The notes under the pieces were generated by a model. The model ran no database searches and was not told the origin of the DNA. It saw only the letters and a program-made list of their open reading frames with translations. From NCBI RefSeq assembly GCF_000685355.1, contig NZ_JHET01000004.1, positions 124,001-188,000 of the forward strand: 64,000 nucleotides of DNA. The letters run 5' to 3'. The position numbers and the translations under genes were made by a program. This document shows positions 39,739 to 50,200 of this stretch, one piece after another. The stretch comes from Microbacterium sp. CH12i. GTDB lineage: Bacteria > Actinomycetota > Actinomycetes > Actinomycetales > Microbacteriaceae. Position 1 is the first letter of the stretch, and every line of letters begins with the position of its first letter.

Positions 39739-40649
39739 TTATTCTCCCTCGTCCTCGGAGTTCGTGCTGGACGGGGCGCCGGTGCCCGGGAAGTTACCGA
39801 GGCGGTCGTATGCGTCAGCGATGTTGCCGGTGTTGCCCTCGTCGCGAAGCGACTCGACGTATGCGTCGTACTCATCCTGTTCGACGACCTTCACGTTGAA
39901 GAGCATCATCGAGTGGTATTCGCCGCAGAGCTCGGCGCATTTGCCGTCGTACTCCCCGACCCTGGTCGGGATGAAGGACCAAGAATTGTCCTTGCCGATG
40001 TACATGTCTTTCTTGTACAGGAAGTCGATGATCCAGAACGAGTGGATGACGTCACGTGACTGAAGGCTGATGTGCACCTTCTTGTCGACCGGAAGCACCA
40101 GAGTCGGAAGCTTCTCCGTGTCGATGTTGCCATCCGCGTCAGGCTGAGCCTGAACGCCCATCGTCCATACGGCATCGGAGAGGTCGTCATCCTCGCCGCC
40201 GTACATGAAGTCGAAGGCCCACTGCTTACCGATCGCAGTGATCTCGACCTCTGCGTCGTCGCCCCACTGCGTCTCGATCGAAGCTTGGTCGCGCACCGTG
40301 AAGAAGAACATTCCCATGACGAGCACCAGCGGGATGATCGTGTAGAAGATCTCGATCGGCATGTTGTAGCGCAGTTGAACGGGCAGACCGGTCTGGCCCT
40401 TGCGGCGGCGGTATGCCACCGCGGCCCAGCCCATCAGTGCCCACGTGATCACGCCGACGACGAGCAACACGATCCACGAGTTGACCCAGAGGCCTGCAAC
40501 TCGCTCGGTCTGGTTCGTAGCGGCTGTGCCGTCTCTACGAAGCCCGGGAGGAATCCGTGAAGTTCGGTGGGAGAACATCCCGCCAAAGCCACGGCTGCCG
40601 CGATTCCGACTGGAATAGCGGCCCAACGGAGGCGGCGTTTCGAGGGCAC
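39739..40649 (-). CDS. ctaC: Cytochrome c oxidase subunit II (one-base frame break near 40532)
   Basis: Subunit II with the Cu-A centre that accepts electrons from cytochrome c1. The repaired protein has about 303 residues: a lipoprotein-type signal with ALAGC (Cys25), two helices ([19 protein letters not shown] and [16 protein letters not shown]), and the cupredoxin domain with [12 protein letters not shown] holding the Cu-A ligands. The N-terminal part (GTG at 40649, AAAGG upstream) reads to GFVE and the rest is in another frame. Restoring one G (GAGACGG to GAGGACGG) gives [15 protein letters not shown]. It heads ctaC-ctaD-ctaF. Confidence 0.92.
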
Positions 40650-40745
40650 GATGCACCTTTCAAGATGACGGACAAGGCCTACCCAAGTCTAGGGCAACCT
40701 CACACCTGATTCATGCCAACCACGCAGGTCAGGCTCGGGTAACGC

Positions 40746-41108
40746 TCAGTGGAAGCTGTCTCCACATGCGCAGCTGCCGCCTGCATTCGGGTTGTCGATC
40801 GTGAAACCCTGCTCTGAAATCGTGTCCTTGAAGTCGATGGACGCGCCATCGAGGTACGGCACGCTCATGTTGTCGACGATGACCTCCACGCCGTCGAAGT
40901 CGACGGTCTCGTCGCCTTCGAGGAAGCGCTCGTCGAAGTAGAGCTGGTAGATCAGGCCCGAACATCCACCGGGCTGGACAGCAACGCGCAGACGCAGGTC
41001 ATCGCGGCCTTCCTGCTCAAGAAGGTTCTTCACCTTGGTGGCTGCCGCGTCGGTGAGTTTGACGCTGTGCATGGCTGTGGAGGGCGTAGTCAGTGTGGTG
41101 TCGCTCAT
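40746..41108 (-). CDS. erpA: Iron-sulfur cluster insertion protein ErpA
   Basis: 120-residue A-type carrier that passes iron-sulfur clusters to target proteins. The three cysteine ligands are Cys49 in GGCSGL and Cys113 and Cys115 in SCACGDSF. AAGGAGC lies five bases before the ATG. It is upstream of the oxidase genes and could help with the Rieske centre encoded nearby, though that link is only proximity. Confidence 0.93.
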   Translation of the reverse strand: MSDTTLTTPSTAMHSVKLTDAAATKVKNLLEQEGRDDLRLRVAVQPGGCSGLIYQLYFDERFLEGDETVDFDGVEVIVDNMSVPYLDGASIDFKDTISEQGFTIDNPNAGGSCACGDSFH

Positions 41109-41185
41109 GTCGCTCCTTGTGACGGGCCGCGCGTACTGGCGGCGGATGTTCTGATTCTACCTTCGGGGGCCGGTGAGGGCACTGG

Positions 41186-42595
41186 TCACAGCGTGATGGC
41201 GTTCATTCGAGTCAGCATCAGGGCCTCCGTGGCCACGGCATGCCGAAATGTGTCCAGATGCAGCGATTCATTGGGACTGTGAGCCCGCGCGTACGGGTCT
41301 TCCACTCCGGTGACGAGAATCTGCGCGTTGGGGAACACTCGCACGAGGTCAGCAATGAACGGAATCGACCCACCCACCCCGAGATCCACCGGCTCTTTGC
41401 CGTAGCCATCTGCCATCGCCTGGCGTGTCAGCCCGACCGCCCAGCCGCTGGTGTCGACGAGGAATCCGTCGCCAAGGTCGAGGTCGGAGAAAGTCAGTTC
41501 AGCGCCAAACGACGTGTGCTCGCGCAAGTGCGCCTCCAACGCCGCGTACGCCTCTTCACCGCTCTGGCCAGGCGCGACGCGGGCGCTGATCACGACCGTC
41601 ACCTCCGGCAGCAGCGTGTTGGATGCCGAGGCAACACTCGTCGCGTCGATACCGATGACCGTCACGGCTGGTTTATTCCAGATCCTGCTCAGGATGCTGT
41701 CCCGCCCGATCGGCGACGTTCCTGGCAGTAGCCCCGCCTCATCCCGCAGGGTCTCTTCTGAGTACTCGGGGGTCGCCGCGTCGCGCTCGGCCATTCCGGC
41801 AACCGCGACCGCACCGTCCTCGTCCCAGAGCGTCGAGAGCAACCGCACGGTCGCCATCATCGCGTCAGGCACCGCTCCCCCGTACATGCCTGAGTGCGAG
41901 GCGTGATCCAGCGTGCGTACCTTCAGCGTGAAGCGTGCGTTTCCGCGCAGCGAGACGGTGAGGGCCGGCGTTGTCGTGTCCCAGTTTCCCGAATCGGCGA
42001 CGACGATGGCGTCGGCACGGAGCGCTTCGGTGTTATCGCTGAGGAACTGCGCGAACGAGCGGGACCCGTACTCCTCTTCGCCTTCGATGAACATCGCCAC
42101 CCCCAGTTCGAGGTCGTCACCGAGGATTTCAGCAACCGCACGCAGCGATGCGATGTGCGCCATGACGCCGGCCTTGTCATCTGCGGCGCCGCGGCCATAG
42201 AGACGTCCGTTGCGCACGGTGGGCTCAAAGGGCGGGGTCTCCCAGAGCTCATCCGCTCCGGGAGGCTGTACGTCGTGGTGCGCGTAAAGCAAAATGGTGG
42301 GTTTACCGTTTCGGGCTGCCCGCGTCGCGAGAACCGCCGGCTGCCCGTGTTCGTCGGTCCCGGGGATCGCGGCGCGCAGCACGCGGACGTCGTCGAACAC
42401 TCCAGTACCCGTCGCAAGCGCAGCCACCCGTTCAGCGCTGCGCTCAAGCTGCGTCTGATCGAACGACGGCCATGCCATGCCAGGGATTCGCACGAGATCG
42501 CCCAGATCGGATAACGCCGAGGGGATGCCCGTTGCCACAGCCTCGAGGACAGCCGTTTCAATCGCGGGGTCTGCAGTGAGCGGCTTTGAAGTCAT
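41186..42595 (-). CDS. M20-family dipeptidase
   Basis: 469-residue zinc peptidase of the M20 (carnosinase/PepV-like) family, cytosolic. The metal and catalytic residues are visible in AHHDVQPPG, GRGAADDKAG, the catalytic EGEEEYGS and DSGNW, with the final metal His in ARAHSPNES. The dimerisation lid domain lies in the middle. The ATG at 42595 is seven bases from a TAAGAT box (42608-42603), so the transcript is probably leaderless. It is divergent from the DUF3043 gene. The exact substrate is not predictable. Confidence 0.9.
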   Translation of the reverse strand: MTSKPLTADPAIETAVLEAVATGIPSALSDLGDLVRIPGMAWPSFDQTQLERSAERVAALATGTGVFDDVRVLRAAIPGTDEHGQPAVLATRAARNGKPTILLYAHHDVQPPGADELWETPPFEPTVRNGRLYGRGAADDKAGVMAHIASLRAVAEILGDDLELGVAMFIEGEEEYGSRSFAQFLSDNTEALRADAIVVADSGNWDTTTPALTVSLRGNARFTLKVRTLDHASHSGMYGGAVPDAMMATVRLLSTLWDEDGAVAVAGMAERDAATPEYSEETLRDEAGLLPGTSPIGRDSILSRIWNKPAVTVIGIDATSVASASNTLLPEVTVVISARVAPGQSGEEAYAALEAHLREHTSFGAELTFSDLDLGDGFLVDTSGWAVGLTRQAMADGYGKEPVDLGVGGSIPFIADLVRVFPNAQILVTGVEDPYARAHSPNESLHLDTFRHAVATEALMLTRMNAITL

Positions 42596-42602
42596 GCGAG
42601 TA

Positions 42603-42608
42603 ATCTTA
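42603..42608 (-). promoter_or_regulatory. -10 box of leaderless dipeptidase gene
   Basis: TAAGAT on the minus strand, seven bases before the ATG at 42595. It is identical to the trpD -10 box and spacing. Confidence 0.55.
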
Positions 42609-42641
42609 GGTGAACCCCCGTTTTTCTATCCGAGGAGCCTC

Positions 42642-43205
42642 GTGGCCACTTCCACCCCATCGACGAACGACGACTCCGCAGAGACGCCAGTCGTCGGTAA
42701 GGGACGCGCGACGCCGAGTCGCGCGGAGCAAGAAGCTGCGCGCAGGCGACCGCTGGTAGCCGACACCAAGGAAGCGCGCGCCGCGGCAAAAGTCCAGATG
42801 CGGGAGCAGCGCGAACGTGCGCAGGCCGGCATGGCCGCCGGCGACGACAGGTACCTGCCGGCGCGCGACAAGGGACCGCAGCGCCGTTGGGTACGCGACT
42901 ACGTCGACGCCGGATGGCATCTCTCCGAGTGGGTCATGGCGCTCATGGTCATCGTCATCCTGGTGTCACTGGTGCCAGATCCGACGTTCTCGTTCTTTGC
43001 CTTCGTCGGCCTCTGGGCGTTCATCGTCGTTGCGGTGATCGACATGGTTCTGCTCGGCATGCGTGTCAAGAAGAAGGTCGCCGCGAAGTTCGGCAAGGAC
43101 CGCATGGGAAAGGGCCTCGGCTGGTACGCCGCGATGCGCGCCCTTCAGATGCGCTTCATGCGTCTGCCGAAGCCGCAGGTCAAGCGCGGCCAGTACCCGG
43201 CCTGA
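42642..43205 (+). CDS. DUF3043 membrane protein
   Basis: 187-residue actinobacterial DUF3043 protein: a charged N-terminal half rich in Arg/Glu/Ala (about 100 residues, probably helical), the motif RDYVDAGWHLSEW, two transmembrane helices (about 103-125 and 128-150) and a basic C-terminus with GWYAAMRALQMRFMRLPKP. Function is unknown. The GTG at 42642 has GAGGAG upstream. Its 3' end overlaps the 3' end of pyrD on the other strand by 26 bases. Confidence 0.88.
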   Translation: MATSTPSTNDDSAETPVVGKGRATPSRAEQEAARRRPLVADTKEARAAAKVQMREQRERAQAGMAAGDDRYLPARDKGPQRRWVRDYVDAGWHLSEWVMALMVIVILVSLVPDPTFSFFAFVGLWAFIVVAVIDMVLLGMRVKKKVAAKFGKDRMGKGLGWYAAMRALQMRFMRLPKPQVKRGQYPA

Positions 43206-44220
43206 CCCGCAGCCCACGGTTGATCTGACGCGCCCAGAGCGGGCCGCGGTAGAGGAACGCCGTGTAGCCCTGCACCAGGGTGGCACCGGCATCCAATCGC
43301 GCCTGCACGTCGCTTGCCGTCTCCACTCCACCGACCGAAATCACGCAAAAGTCATCCGGTACGGTTGCGCGCACGATCCGCAGTACTTCCATCGACCTGT
43401 CGCGCAGCGGTGCACCGGAGAGTCCGCCGGCGCCGGCGGCTTCGACGACGGCCGCGTCCGTCTTGAGCCCTGACCGAGCGATCGTGGTGTTGTGGGCGAT
43501 GATGCCATCGAGCCCCTCAGTAACGGCGAGCCGCGCGATCGCTTCGATCTCTTCGTCTGGCAGATCTGGCGCGATCTTGACCAGAAGCGGCGTCACTCCC
43601 GCAGCTTTTTTCACCGCGCGCAGCAACGGGGCGAGGGTCTCTACTGCCTGCAGGCCGCGCAGCCCTGGCGTGTTCGGCGACGACACGTTGACGGCCAGAT
43701 AGTCCGCCAGCGGTGCGAGCGTTATCGCGCTTGCCACATAGTCGGCGGTGGCGTCGCTGACATCGACGACGCGACTCTTGCCAATATTCACGCCCACGAT
43801 TGTCTTCGGGCGTCGCCTGCGCAGCTTCGCAAGGCGCTTGGCGGCAGCATCCGCGCCCGCGTTATTGAAGCCCATTCGGTTGATGACCGCGCGATCCGGG
43901 ACGAGCCGGAACAGGCGAGGCTTGGGATTGCCGTCCTGTGGGATCGCGGTAATCGTGCCGATCTCGACGTGACCGAACCCGAGGGCTGCGAGGCCACGCA
44001 CACCGATCGCATTCTTGTCGAAGCCTGCGGCGACGCCGAAGGGCGAATCGAAGGAGAGTCCCAGCGTGCTGACCCGCAGGTCACTGCTCGGCGCGGTGAC
44101 CGCTCGCGTAGCGGCAGACAGCGGCGGAACACCGAGCACCCGAATCACCGCCATGGCTGCATGGTGGGCGAACTCGGGGTCGAAGCGCGACAGAACGACG
44201 CGAAAGAGCAGCGGATACAT
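43180..44220 (-). CDS. pyrD: Dihydroorotate dehydrogenase (quinone)
   Basis: 346-residue class 2 enzyme, an FMN protein that oxidises dihydroorotate and hands electrons to the membrane quinone. The N-terminal helix region (MYPLLFRVVLSRFDPEFAHH) is the class 2 membrane-associating part. FGVAAGFDKNA, GTITAIPQDGNPKPR, the catalytic serine in NVSSPNTPGLR and the GGVET FMN phosphate site follow. The ATG at 44220 is used because it begins the conserved sequence; a longer in-frame start would overlap nrdR. It is ten bases after nrdR. Confidence 0.95.
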   Translation of the reverse strand: MYPLLFRVVLSRFDPEFAHHAAMAVIRVLGVPPLSAATRAVTAPSSDLRVSTLGLSFDSPFGVAAGFDKNAIGVRGLAALGFGHVEIGTITAIPQDGNPKPRLFRLVPDRAVINRMGFNNAGADAAAKRLAKLRRRRPKTIVGVNIGKSRVVDVSDATADYVASAITLAPLADYLAVNVSSPNTPGLRGLQAVETLAPLLRAVKKAAGVTPLLVKIAPDLPDEEIEAIARLAVTEGLDGIIAHNTTIARSGLKTDAAVVEAAGAGGLSGAPLRDRSMEVLRIVRATVPDDFCVISVGGVETASDVQARLDAGATLVQGYTAFLYRGPLWARQINRGLRVRPGTGRA

Positions 44221-44230
44221 CCCTGCCAGA

Positions 44231-44707
44231 TTACCCGTCGACGGGCTCTCGATCCGCTTCGATGTGGTCGGCACGCAGATCTGTGATCGCGCTCTCGAAA
44301 TCATCCAGCGATTCAAACGCCTGGTAGACGCTCGCAAAGCGGAGGAATGCTACCTCATCAAGATCGCGGAGCGGTCCGAGAATGGCGAGGCCGATCTCGT
44401 TCGTATCGAGCTGCGACACCCCGGTCTGTCGGACAGCCTCTTCCACACGCTGGGCGAGCACGGCGAGGTCGGCCTCGGTGACCGGCCGTCCCTGACACGC
44501 CTTACGCACTCCGGAGATGACCTTCTCGCGGCTGAACGGCTCCATGACTCCAGAGCGCTTGATCACGTTCAGACTGGCCGTCTCGGTGGTGCTGAAGCGT
44601 CCGCCGCACTCCGGGCACTGACGACGGCGGCGAATGGAGAGACCATCATCGCTGGTACGGGAGTCGATCACACGGGAGTCAGGATGACGACAGAAGGGGC
44701 AGTGCAT
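44231..44707 (-). CDS. nrdR: Ribonucleotide reductase repressor NrdR
   Basis: 158-residue NrdR, the ATP/dATP-sensing repressor of ribonucleotide reductase genes. An N-terminal zinc ribbon (Cys3, Cys6, Cys31, Cys34; motif CPFC and CPEC) is followed by an ATP-cone domain ([23 protein letters not shown]). The ATG at 44707 starts the zinc ribbon and is only four bases from the hisD stop. No nrd gene is in the window, so it acts elsewhere. It is in the hisD-nrdR-pyrD run. Confidence 0.95.
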   Translation of the reverse strand: MHCPFCRHPDSRVIDSRTSDDGLSIRRRRQCPECGGRFSTTETASLNVIKRSGVMEPFSREKVISGVRKACQGRPVTEADLAVLAQRVEEAVRQTGVSQLDTNEIGLAILGPLRDLDEVAFLRFASVYQAFESLDDFESAITDLRADHIEADREPVDG

Positions 44708-44711
44708 GGTG

Positions 44712-46040
44712 TTACAGCGTAGCCGCTCGCTCGGTGCCTGCCTGGAAGCGCGCTTCAATAGCTTCGCCGTGCGCGGGGAGCACTTCGACATTCGCTAGCG
44801 CAACAATCCCCTCGCGCACTGCGGCAAGAGCCGCGTGATCGTAGGAGATTACTTGCTGTGGACGAAGGAACGTATACGCACCAAGCCCGGGTGCGTAACG
44901 CGCCTGGCCGCCGGTCGGAAGCACGTGGTTACTGCCGGCCATATAGTCGCCGAGACTTACCGGCGTCTGGTCGCCGACGAAGACCGCGCCAGCGCTGGTG
45001 AAAGCGGATGCCGCGCCCTCAGCGTCGATCAGGTGAAGTTCGAGGTGCTCTGGGGCGTAGGCGTTGCTGAACGCCGTCGCCACGGCACGGTCATCGACCA
45101 ACACGATCGCTGACTGCGGACCGGCGAGGGCAACGCCTACCCGCTTGCTGTGCCTCGTGGCGGCAGCGATCTCGGCGACCTCTAGAGCAACACGCTCAGC
45201 CAGAGCCTCATCATCGGTAACGAGTACCGCAGACGCCTGCTCGTCGTGCTCAGCCTGGCTCACCAGATCGGCCGCGATAAGTCGTGCGTCAGCCGCAGAA
45301 TCAGCAACCACGAGGATTTCGGTAGCACCCGCTTCGGAATCCGTGCCGACCACGCCGGCGACTGCACGCTTCGCGGAGGCGACATAGTTGTTCCCGGGTC
45401 CGGAGACAACATCGACCGGATCGAGACCGAGGTCCGAGACACCGTAGGCGAAGGCGCCGATCGCGCCCGCGCCGCCCATGGCGTACACCTCGTGAATGCC
45501 GAGGAGCCCTGCCGCGGCGAGGATCACCGGGTGCACGCGGCCGTCCTGATCTTTCTGCGGCGGAGAAGCGAGTGCGATCTGCTCAACGCCAGCGACCTGC
45601 GCCGGCACGACATTCATAATCACGCTTGAGGGATAGACAGCCTTGCCGCCAGGAATGTAGACGCCAACCCGCGACACCGGCTGCCAGCGCTGCGTGATGC
45701 GGGCCCCTGGTCCGATATCTGTCACTCTGACGTCTGGCACCTGCGCCGTCGACGCTTGCCGTACGCGGCGGATTGCCTCTTCGAGCGCGGCCCGGATCTC
45801 GGGTGTCAAGGCCGCGACAGCCTCGTCGATGTGGTCGGCGGGCACGCGGATGGCGTGGCCGGTGACCCCATCAAACTTCTCTGCCTGGGCGCGCAGCGCA
45901 TCCTCTCCCGTGGTGCGAACGTCATCGACGATTCGCGCAGCGGTCTCCAGCGCTTCCGCGCGCGCCTGCGCCGCACGGGGAACGGCAGCGAGCATGTCAG
46001 CCGGCGAGAGCTGCTGCCCTCGTAGATCGATCGTGCGCAC
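44712..46040 (-). CDS. hisD: Histidinol dehydrogenase
   Basis: 442-residue zinc- and NAD-dependent enzyme making the last two oxidations to histidine. Conserved segments: [24 protein letters not shown], the signature [40 protein letters not shown] with the catalytic Glu/His, and [10 protein letters not shown]. The GTG at 46040 is one base beyond the upstream gene's stop (TGACGTG). An upstream in-frame start would lie within that gene. No other his gene is adjacent. Confidence 0.96.
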   Translation of the reverse strand: MRTIDLRGQQLSPADMLAAVPRAAQARAEALETAARIVDDVRTTGEDALRAQAEKFDGVTGHAIRVPADHIDEAVAALTPEIRAALEEAIRRVRQASTAQVPDVRVTDIGPGARITQRWQPVSRVGVYIPGGKAVYPSSVIMNVVPAQVAGVEQIALASPPQKDQDGRVHPVILAAAGLLGIHEVYAMGGAGAIGAFAYGVSDLGLDPVDVVSGPGNNYVASAKRAVAGVVGTDSEAGATEILVVADSAADARLIAADLVSQAEHDEQASAVLVTDDEALAERVALEVAEIAAATRHSKRVGVALAGPQSAIVLVDDRAVATAFSNAYAPEHLELHLIDAEGAASAFTSAGAVFVGDQTPVSLGDYMAGSNHVLPTGGQARYAPGLGAYTFLRPQQVISYDHAALAAVREGIVALANVEVLPAHGEAIEARFQAGTERAATL

Positions 46041-46041
46041 G

Positions 46042-47199
46042 TCAGCCTTTCGTGATGTCAGTGACGTCGTGCAGATAGCCGATCCGACCGTCATCGTGAC
46101 GCACGACATAGGCGCCGCCGCGGTCTTCGATCACGAGAGCCCAGGCGTTCGGACCGATGCGGAACAGCGGCGCGCCACGCTCGTCGAGCACATCACGCTC
46201 AGTCGGGGCGAGAGCCCAGAACGGCTGTGCCTGCTCTTGAGCGACAGCGGGATCACGGGGTGCGGTCTGGTCGACGTCAAAATCGTCGTCAATATCAAGA
46301 TCGTCGACGACATCTGCATCGACGTGACTGCGCGAGGAACGCGCATACCCGGGAACGTAGTCGCTCTCGTCGACGTCAGCCACGGTTCCCAGCTCGCCAC
46401 CGGACGCGTGTGAGGTCAGCGGGACGCTGTCTCCGAAGCCGAGGTGTGCGATTTCGTCGGTCACGTTTTCGTCGGGGTATTCGGCCGCAAACGCTGGCGG
46501 AGCTTCAGCAAGAGGCGGGGTCTCAGCAAGAGGCGGGGTCTCTGCAAAAGCCGGGGCCTCTGCAAAAATGGGGGTCTCCCCGTCCGACTCGGTCTCCACA
46601 ACGGGAGCGACATCAACGACGGGCACTGTCTGGCGCTCCGGTCGCGGACGGGCAACTACCGGACGTGCGGGGTTCGCGTTGCGGTGCGCCAGCGTGACCA
46701 AGCGGCCCTGGAAGTCATCGCAAAGGCCCGGGATGATCGGGGCGAAAACGGTGAGAGCGACCAGAGCGAGCATGCCGATCAACTGCACCCAGGGCACCCA
46801 CACGACGATAGAGACGCCGGTCGCCACCATCGAGGAAATGTACTCCCAGAGCAACTGCGCCCACCACACTGCGGCGACGGAGAAAGCGACCGAGGCGAAC
46901 TGATCGATCCCCAGCGAACCGACGCGGCGGATGCCCTCGGGAGAGAAACGCCGCAGAACGATGAGGAACACGGCGGCCGTCGGCACAGCGAGTGGCAGGA
47001 TCCAGGCAACGCCCTGAGCCCAGAGCGTCGGCGCCCAACCGAGCGGGAAGAACGAGGTGACGAAGACGATGAGCCATACGGCGACGATCAGAAGTTCACG
47101 AAGAGTGAACCCCAAAATTCCGGGCTGTGGAGTGACGTCCTCTTCGTAGAGCACGCCGTCATCCTCGGTGAAGGGCTCTGCAGGTGCGTCCGTGCTCAT
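46042..47199 (-). CDS. Membrane protein of unknown function with AExPxx repeats
   Basis: 385-residue protein. The first half is membrane-embedded with four hydrophobic helices (LRELLIVAVWLIVFVTSFFPLGW, WILPLAVPTAAVFLIVL and two more). The second half is hydrophilic and acidic: it contains a Pro-rich stretch built from six-residue units AETPPL/AEAPAF encoded by an 18-base tandem repeat, then an Asp-rich segment. It ends with a C-terminal ALVIEDRGGAYVVRHDDGRIGYLHDV domain. I do not recognise the family. The ATG at 47199 has AAAGGATC upstream. It is coupled to hisD downstream. Confidence 0.75.
   Translation of the reverse strand: MSTDAPAEPFTEDDGVLYEEDVTPQPGILGFTLRELLIVAVWLIVFVTSFFPLGWAPTLWAQGVAWILPLAVPTAAVFLIVLRRFSPEGIRRVGSLGIDQFASVAFSVAAVWWAQLLWEYISSMVATGVSIVVWVPWVQLIGMLALVALTVFAPIIPGLCDDFQGRLVTLAHRNANPARPVVARPRPERQTVPVVDVAPVVETESDGETPIFAEAPAFAETPPLAETPPLAEAPPAFAAEYPDENVTDEIAHLGFGDSVPLTSHASGGELGTVADVDESDYVPGYARSSRSHVDADVVDDLDIDDDFDVDQTAPRDPAVAQEQAQPFWALAPTERDVLDERGAPLFRIGPNAWALVIEDRGGAYVVRHDDGRIGYLHDVTDITKG
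46508..46579 (-). repeat. 4 x 18-base tandem repeat inside the hisD-upstream gene
   Basis: Four contiguous 18-base units, the first two nearly identical (plus-strand GCAAGAGGCGGGGTCTCA and GCAAGAGGCGGGGTCTCT), the others diverged. The repeat is in frame and encodes a repeated A-E-x-P-x-x hexapeptide in the hydrophilic tail. Confidence 0.85.
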
Positions 47200-47262
47200 G
47201 AATCGTGATCCTTTCGACATGGTGCGCGCAGTCTGTATCCGCGCGTCCAACGCGTCCCGATC

Positions 47263-50200
47263 CTACCCGAGGCAGCCAGGGCCGAGCAGGGATTTGAGGT
47301 CGCCGAACAGGTCAGCAGAGACCCTCACCGGCATCGGTACCTCGAAGACTTTGGCGGTTTGCCCCCGATGCACCCTGAGCGTTACCTCGGTCTCGCCGCT
47401 GTGCCGGCGAAGTACTTCGGCCAGCTCGTTCATGACACGCTCAGTGGCACGCTGCTCAGCGAGCACGAGCGACAACGGCCCCGCAGTGTCGAATGAACCG
47501 ATATCAGGCGTGAACGTCGACTGCGCATGAAGGTTGAGACCGTCATCACGCCGAGAGACGCGCCCGCGCACGGCGAGAATGGCATCCTGCTGCAGGGTGT
47601 GCTGGAACTCGGTGTAGGTCTTGCCCATGAACATCACGGTGACCTCGCCGTTGAAGTCCTCGACCGTGATCATGCCGTAGGGATTGCCACTGGCCTTCGC
47701 CACCCGATGTTGCACGCTGGTCACAAGACCAGCGACAGTGACCTGATCGCCGTCCTGCAGATCTTCGGATGCGAGCAGGTTCTGGATCGAAATCGATGCG
47801 TGCTTTGCGAGCGGAACCTCGAGACCCGCGAGCGGGTGGTCAGACACGTAGAGTCCGAGCATTTCGCGCTCGAAGGCCAGTTTGTCTTTCTTGATCCATT
47901 CCGGGCGGTCGGGAACCTTTGCTGGTGCGGTCTCTTCAACAGCGTCATAGAGGCTGTCGAAGTCGAACCCGATCGCGCCCTGCGCTTCGTTGCGCTTCTG
48001 ATCGACGGCCGCCTCGGTGGCATCTTCATGGATCTCCAGGAGTGCACGACGGGTGTTGCCCATCGAGTCGAAGGCGCCAGCCTTGATCAGCGATTCGACG
48101 GTGCGCTTGTTCGAGACATGCAGTGGCACCTTCTTGAGGAAATCGTGGAACGAGTCGAAGTTGTCTTTCTGGCGCGCCATAACGATGCCATCGACGACGT
48201 TACTGCCGACGTTGCGGACAGCGCCGAGGCCGAAGCGGATGTCGTCCCCGACTGCCGCGAAGAAGTTGATGGACTCACGAACGTCGGGTGGCAGCACCTT
48301 GATGCCCATGCGACGGCACTCGTTCAGGTAGATCGCCATCTTGTCTTTGGAGTCGCCGACGCTTGTCAGCAGTGCCGCCATGTATTCGGCGGGGAAATGT
48401 GCCTTGAGGTACGCGGTCCAGTACGACACGAGACCGTAAGCGGCGGAGTGCGCCTTGTTGAATGCGTAGTCCGAGAACGGCAGCAGGATCTCCCAGATCG
48501 CGTTGACCGCACCATCTGAATACCCGTTGGTGTGCATTCCCGCTCGGAAGCCCTCAAACTGTTTATCCAGTTCGGACTTCTTCTTTTTGCCCATCGCTCG
48601 GCGCAGAATATCGGCCTGACCGAGAGTGAAGCCGGCAACCTTCTGCGCGATGGCCATCACCTGCTCCTGATAGATGATGAGGCCGTAGGACTCATTAAGG
48701 ATCTCGGCGAGCGAGTCTGTGAACTCTGGATGGATCGGGGTGATCGGCTGCAGACCGTTCTTGCGCAGCGCGTAGTTCGTGTGCGAGTTCGCGCCCATGG
48801 GGCCTGGTCGGTACAACGCGATGAGTGCCGAGATGTCGCCGAAACTGTCAGGTTTCATCAGGCGCATCAGCGAACGCATCGGCCCGCCGTCGAGCTGGAA
48901 CACGCCGAGCGAGTCGCCGCGAGCGAGCAGATCGTAGGCACCCTGGTCGTCGAGTTCGAGGTGCTCGAGGTCGAGCTCCTCTCCCCTGTTCGTTCGAATG
49001 TTGTCGAGGGCATCCGAAATGATCGTGAGGTTTCGCAGCCCCAAGAAGTCCATCTTGATCAGGCCGAGGGCCTCACACGACGGGTAATCGAACTGCGTGA
49101 CGATCTGACCGTCCTGCTCACGGCGCATGATCGGGATGATGTCGATCAGCGGTTCGCTCGACATGATGACGCCAGCGGCGTGCACGCCCCACTGGCGTTT
49201 CAGACCTTCGAGCCCGATGGCGCGGTCAAAGACCGTCTTCGCCTCTGGATCGGTTTCGATCAGTGCGCGGAACTCACTGGCTTCCTTATAGCGCGGATGC
49301 TTCGAGTCGAACATGCCATCCAAAGGCATGTCCTTGCCCATCACGGGCGGCGGCATCGCCTTGGTCAAACGCTCGCCCATGCTGAACGGAAAGCCGAGAA
49401 CCCGGCCCGCATCCTTCAGCGCCTGCTTGGATTTGATCGTGCCATAGGTGACGATCTGCGCGACGCGCTCGTCGCCGTACTTGTCGGTGACGTAGTCGAT
49501 CACTTCGCCGCGGCGGCGATCATCGAAGTCGACATCGAAGTCGGGCATCGAGACGCGCTCAGGGTTAAGGAAACGCTCGAAGATCAGGCCGTGCTCAAGC
49601 GGGTCAAGGTCTGTGATCTTCATGGCGTACGCGACCATCGAGCCTGCACCGGAACCGCGGCCAGGGCCGACGCGGATGCCGTTCTCCTTCGCCCAGTTGA
49701 TGAAGTCAGCAACCACGAGGAAGTAGCCGGGGAACCCCATCTGCAGGATGATTCCGGTCTCGTACTCGGCCTGCTTGCGCACCTTGTCTGGGATTCCAGC
49801 CGGATACCGATAGTGCAGGCCTGCTTCGACCTCTTTGACAAGCCAGCTGTCTTCGGTCTCGCCCTCTGGCACCGGGAAGTTTGGCATGTAGTTGGCCGAG
49901 GTGTTGAACTCGACCTCGCAGCGCTCTGCGATCAGCAACGTGTTGTCACACGCCTCTGGGTGGTCGAGGAAGAGCTGACGCATCTCTTGCGCGGTCTTGA
50001 TGTAGTAGCCGTCGCCGTCGAATTTGAAGCGGTTCGGATCATCCATCGTCGAGCCGGACTGCACGCACAGCAGCGCGGCATGCGCGTCAGCCTCATGCTG
50101 GTGTGTGTAGTGCGAGTCGTTCGTGCCGACCAGCGGGATACTGAGGTCCTTCGAAATCTTCAGCAGATCGGTGATGACGCGGCGCTCGATATCGAGCCCG

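Noticed and set aside
44231..44791. Longer in-frame starts for nrdR, pyrD, hisD, dnaE and ftsW
   Set aside because: The extra N-terminal residues are unlike the families and mostly lie inside upstream genes. The chosen starts coincide with conserved sequence, overlap junctions or -10 boxes.
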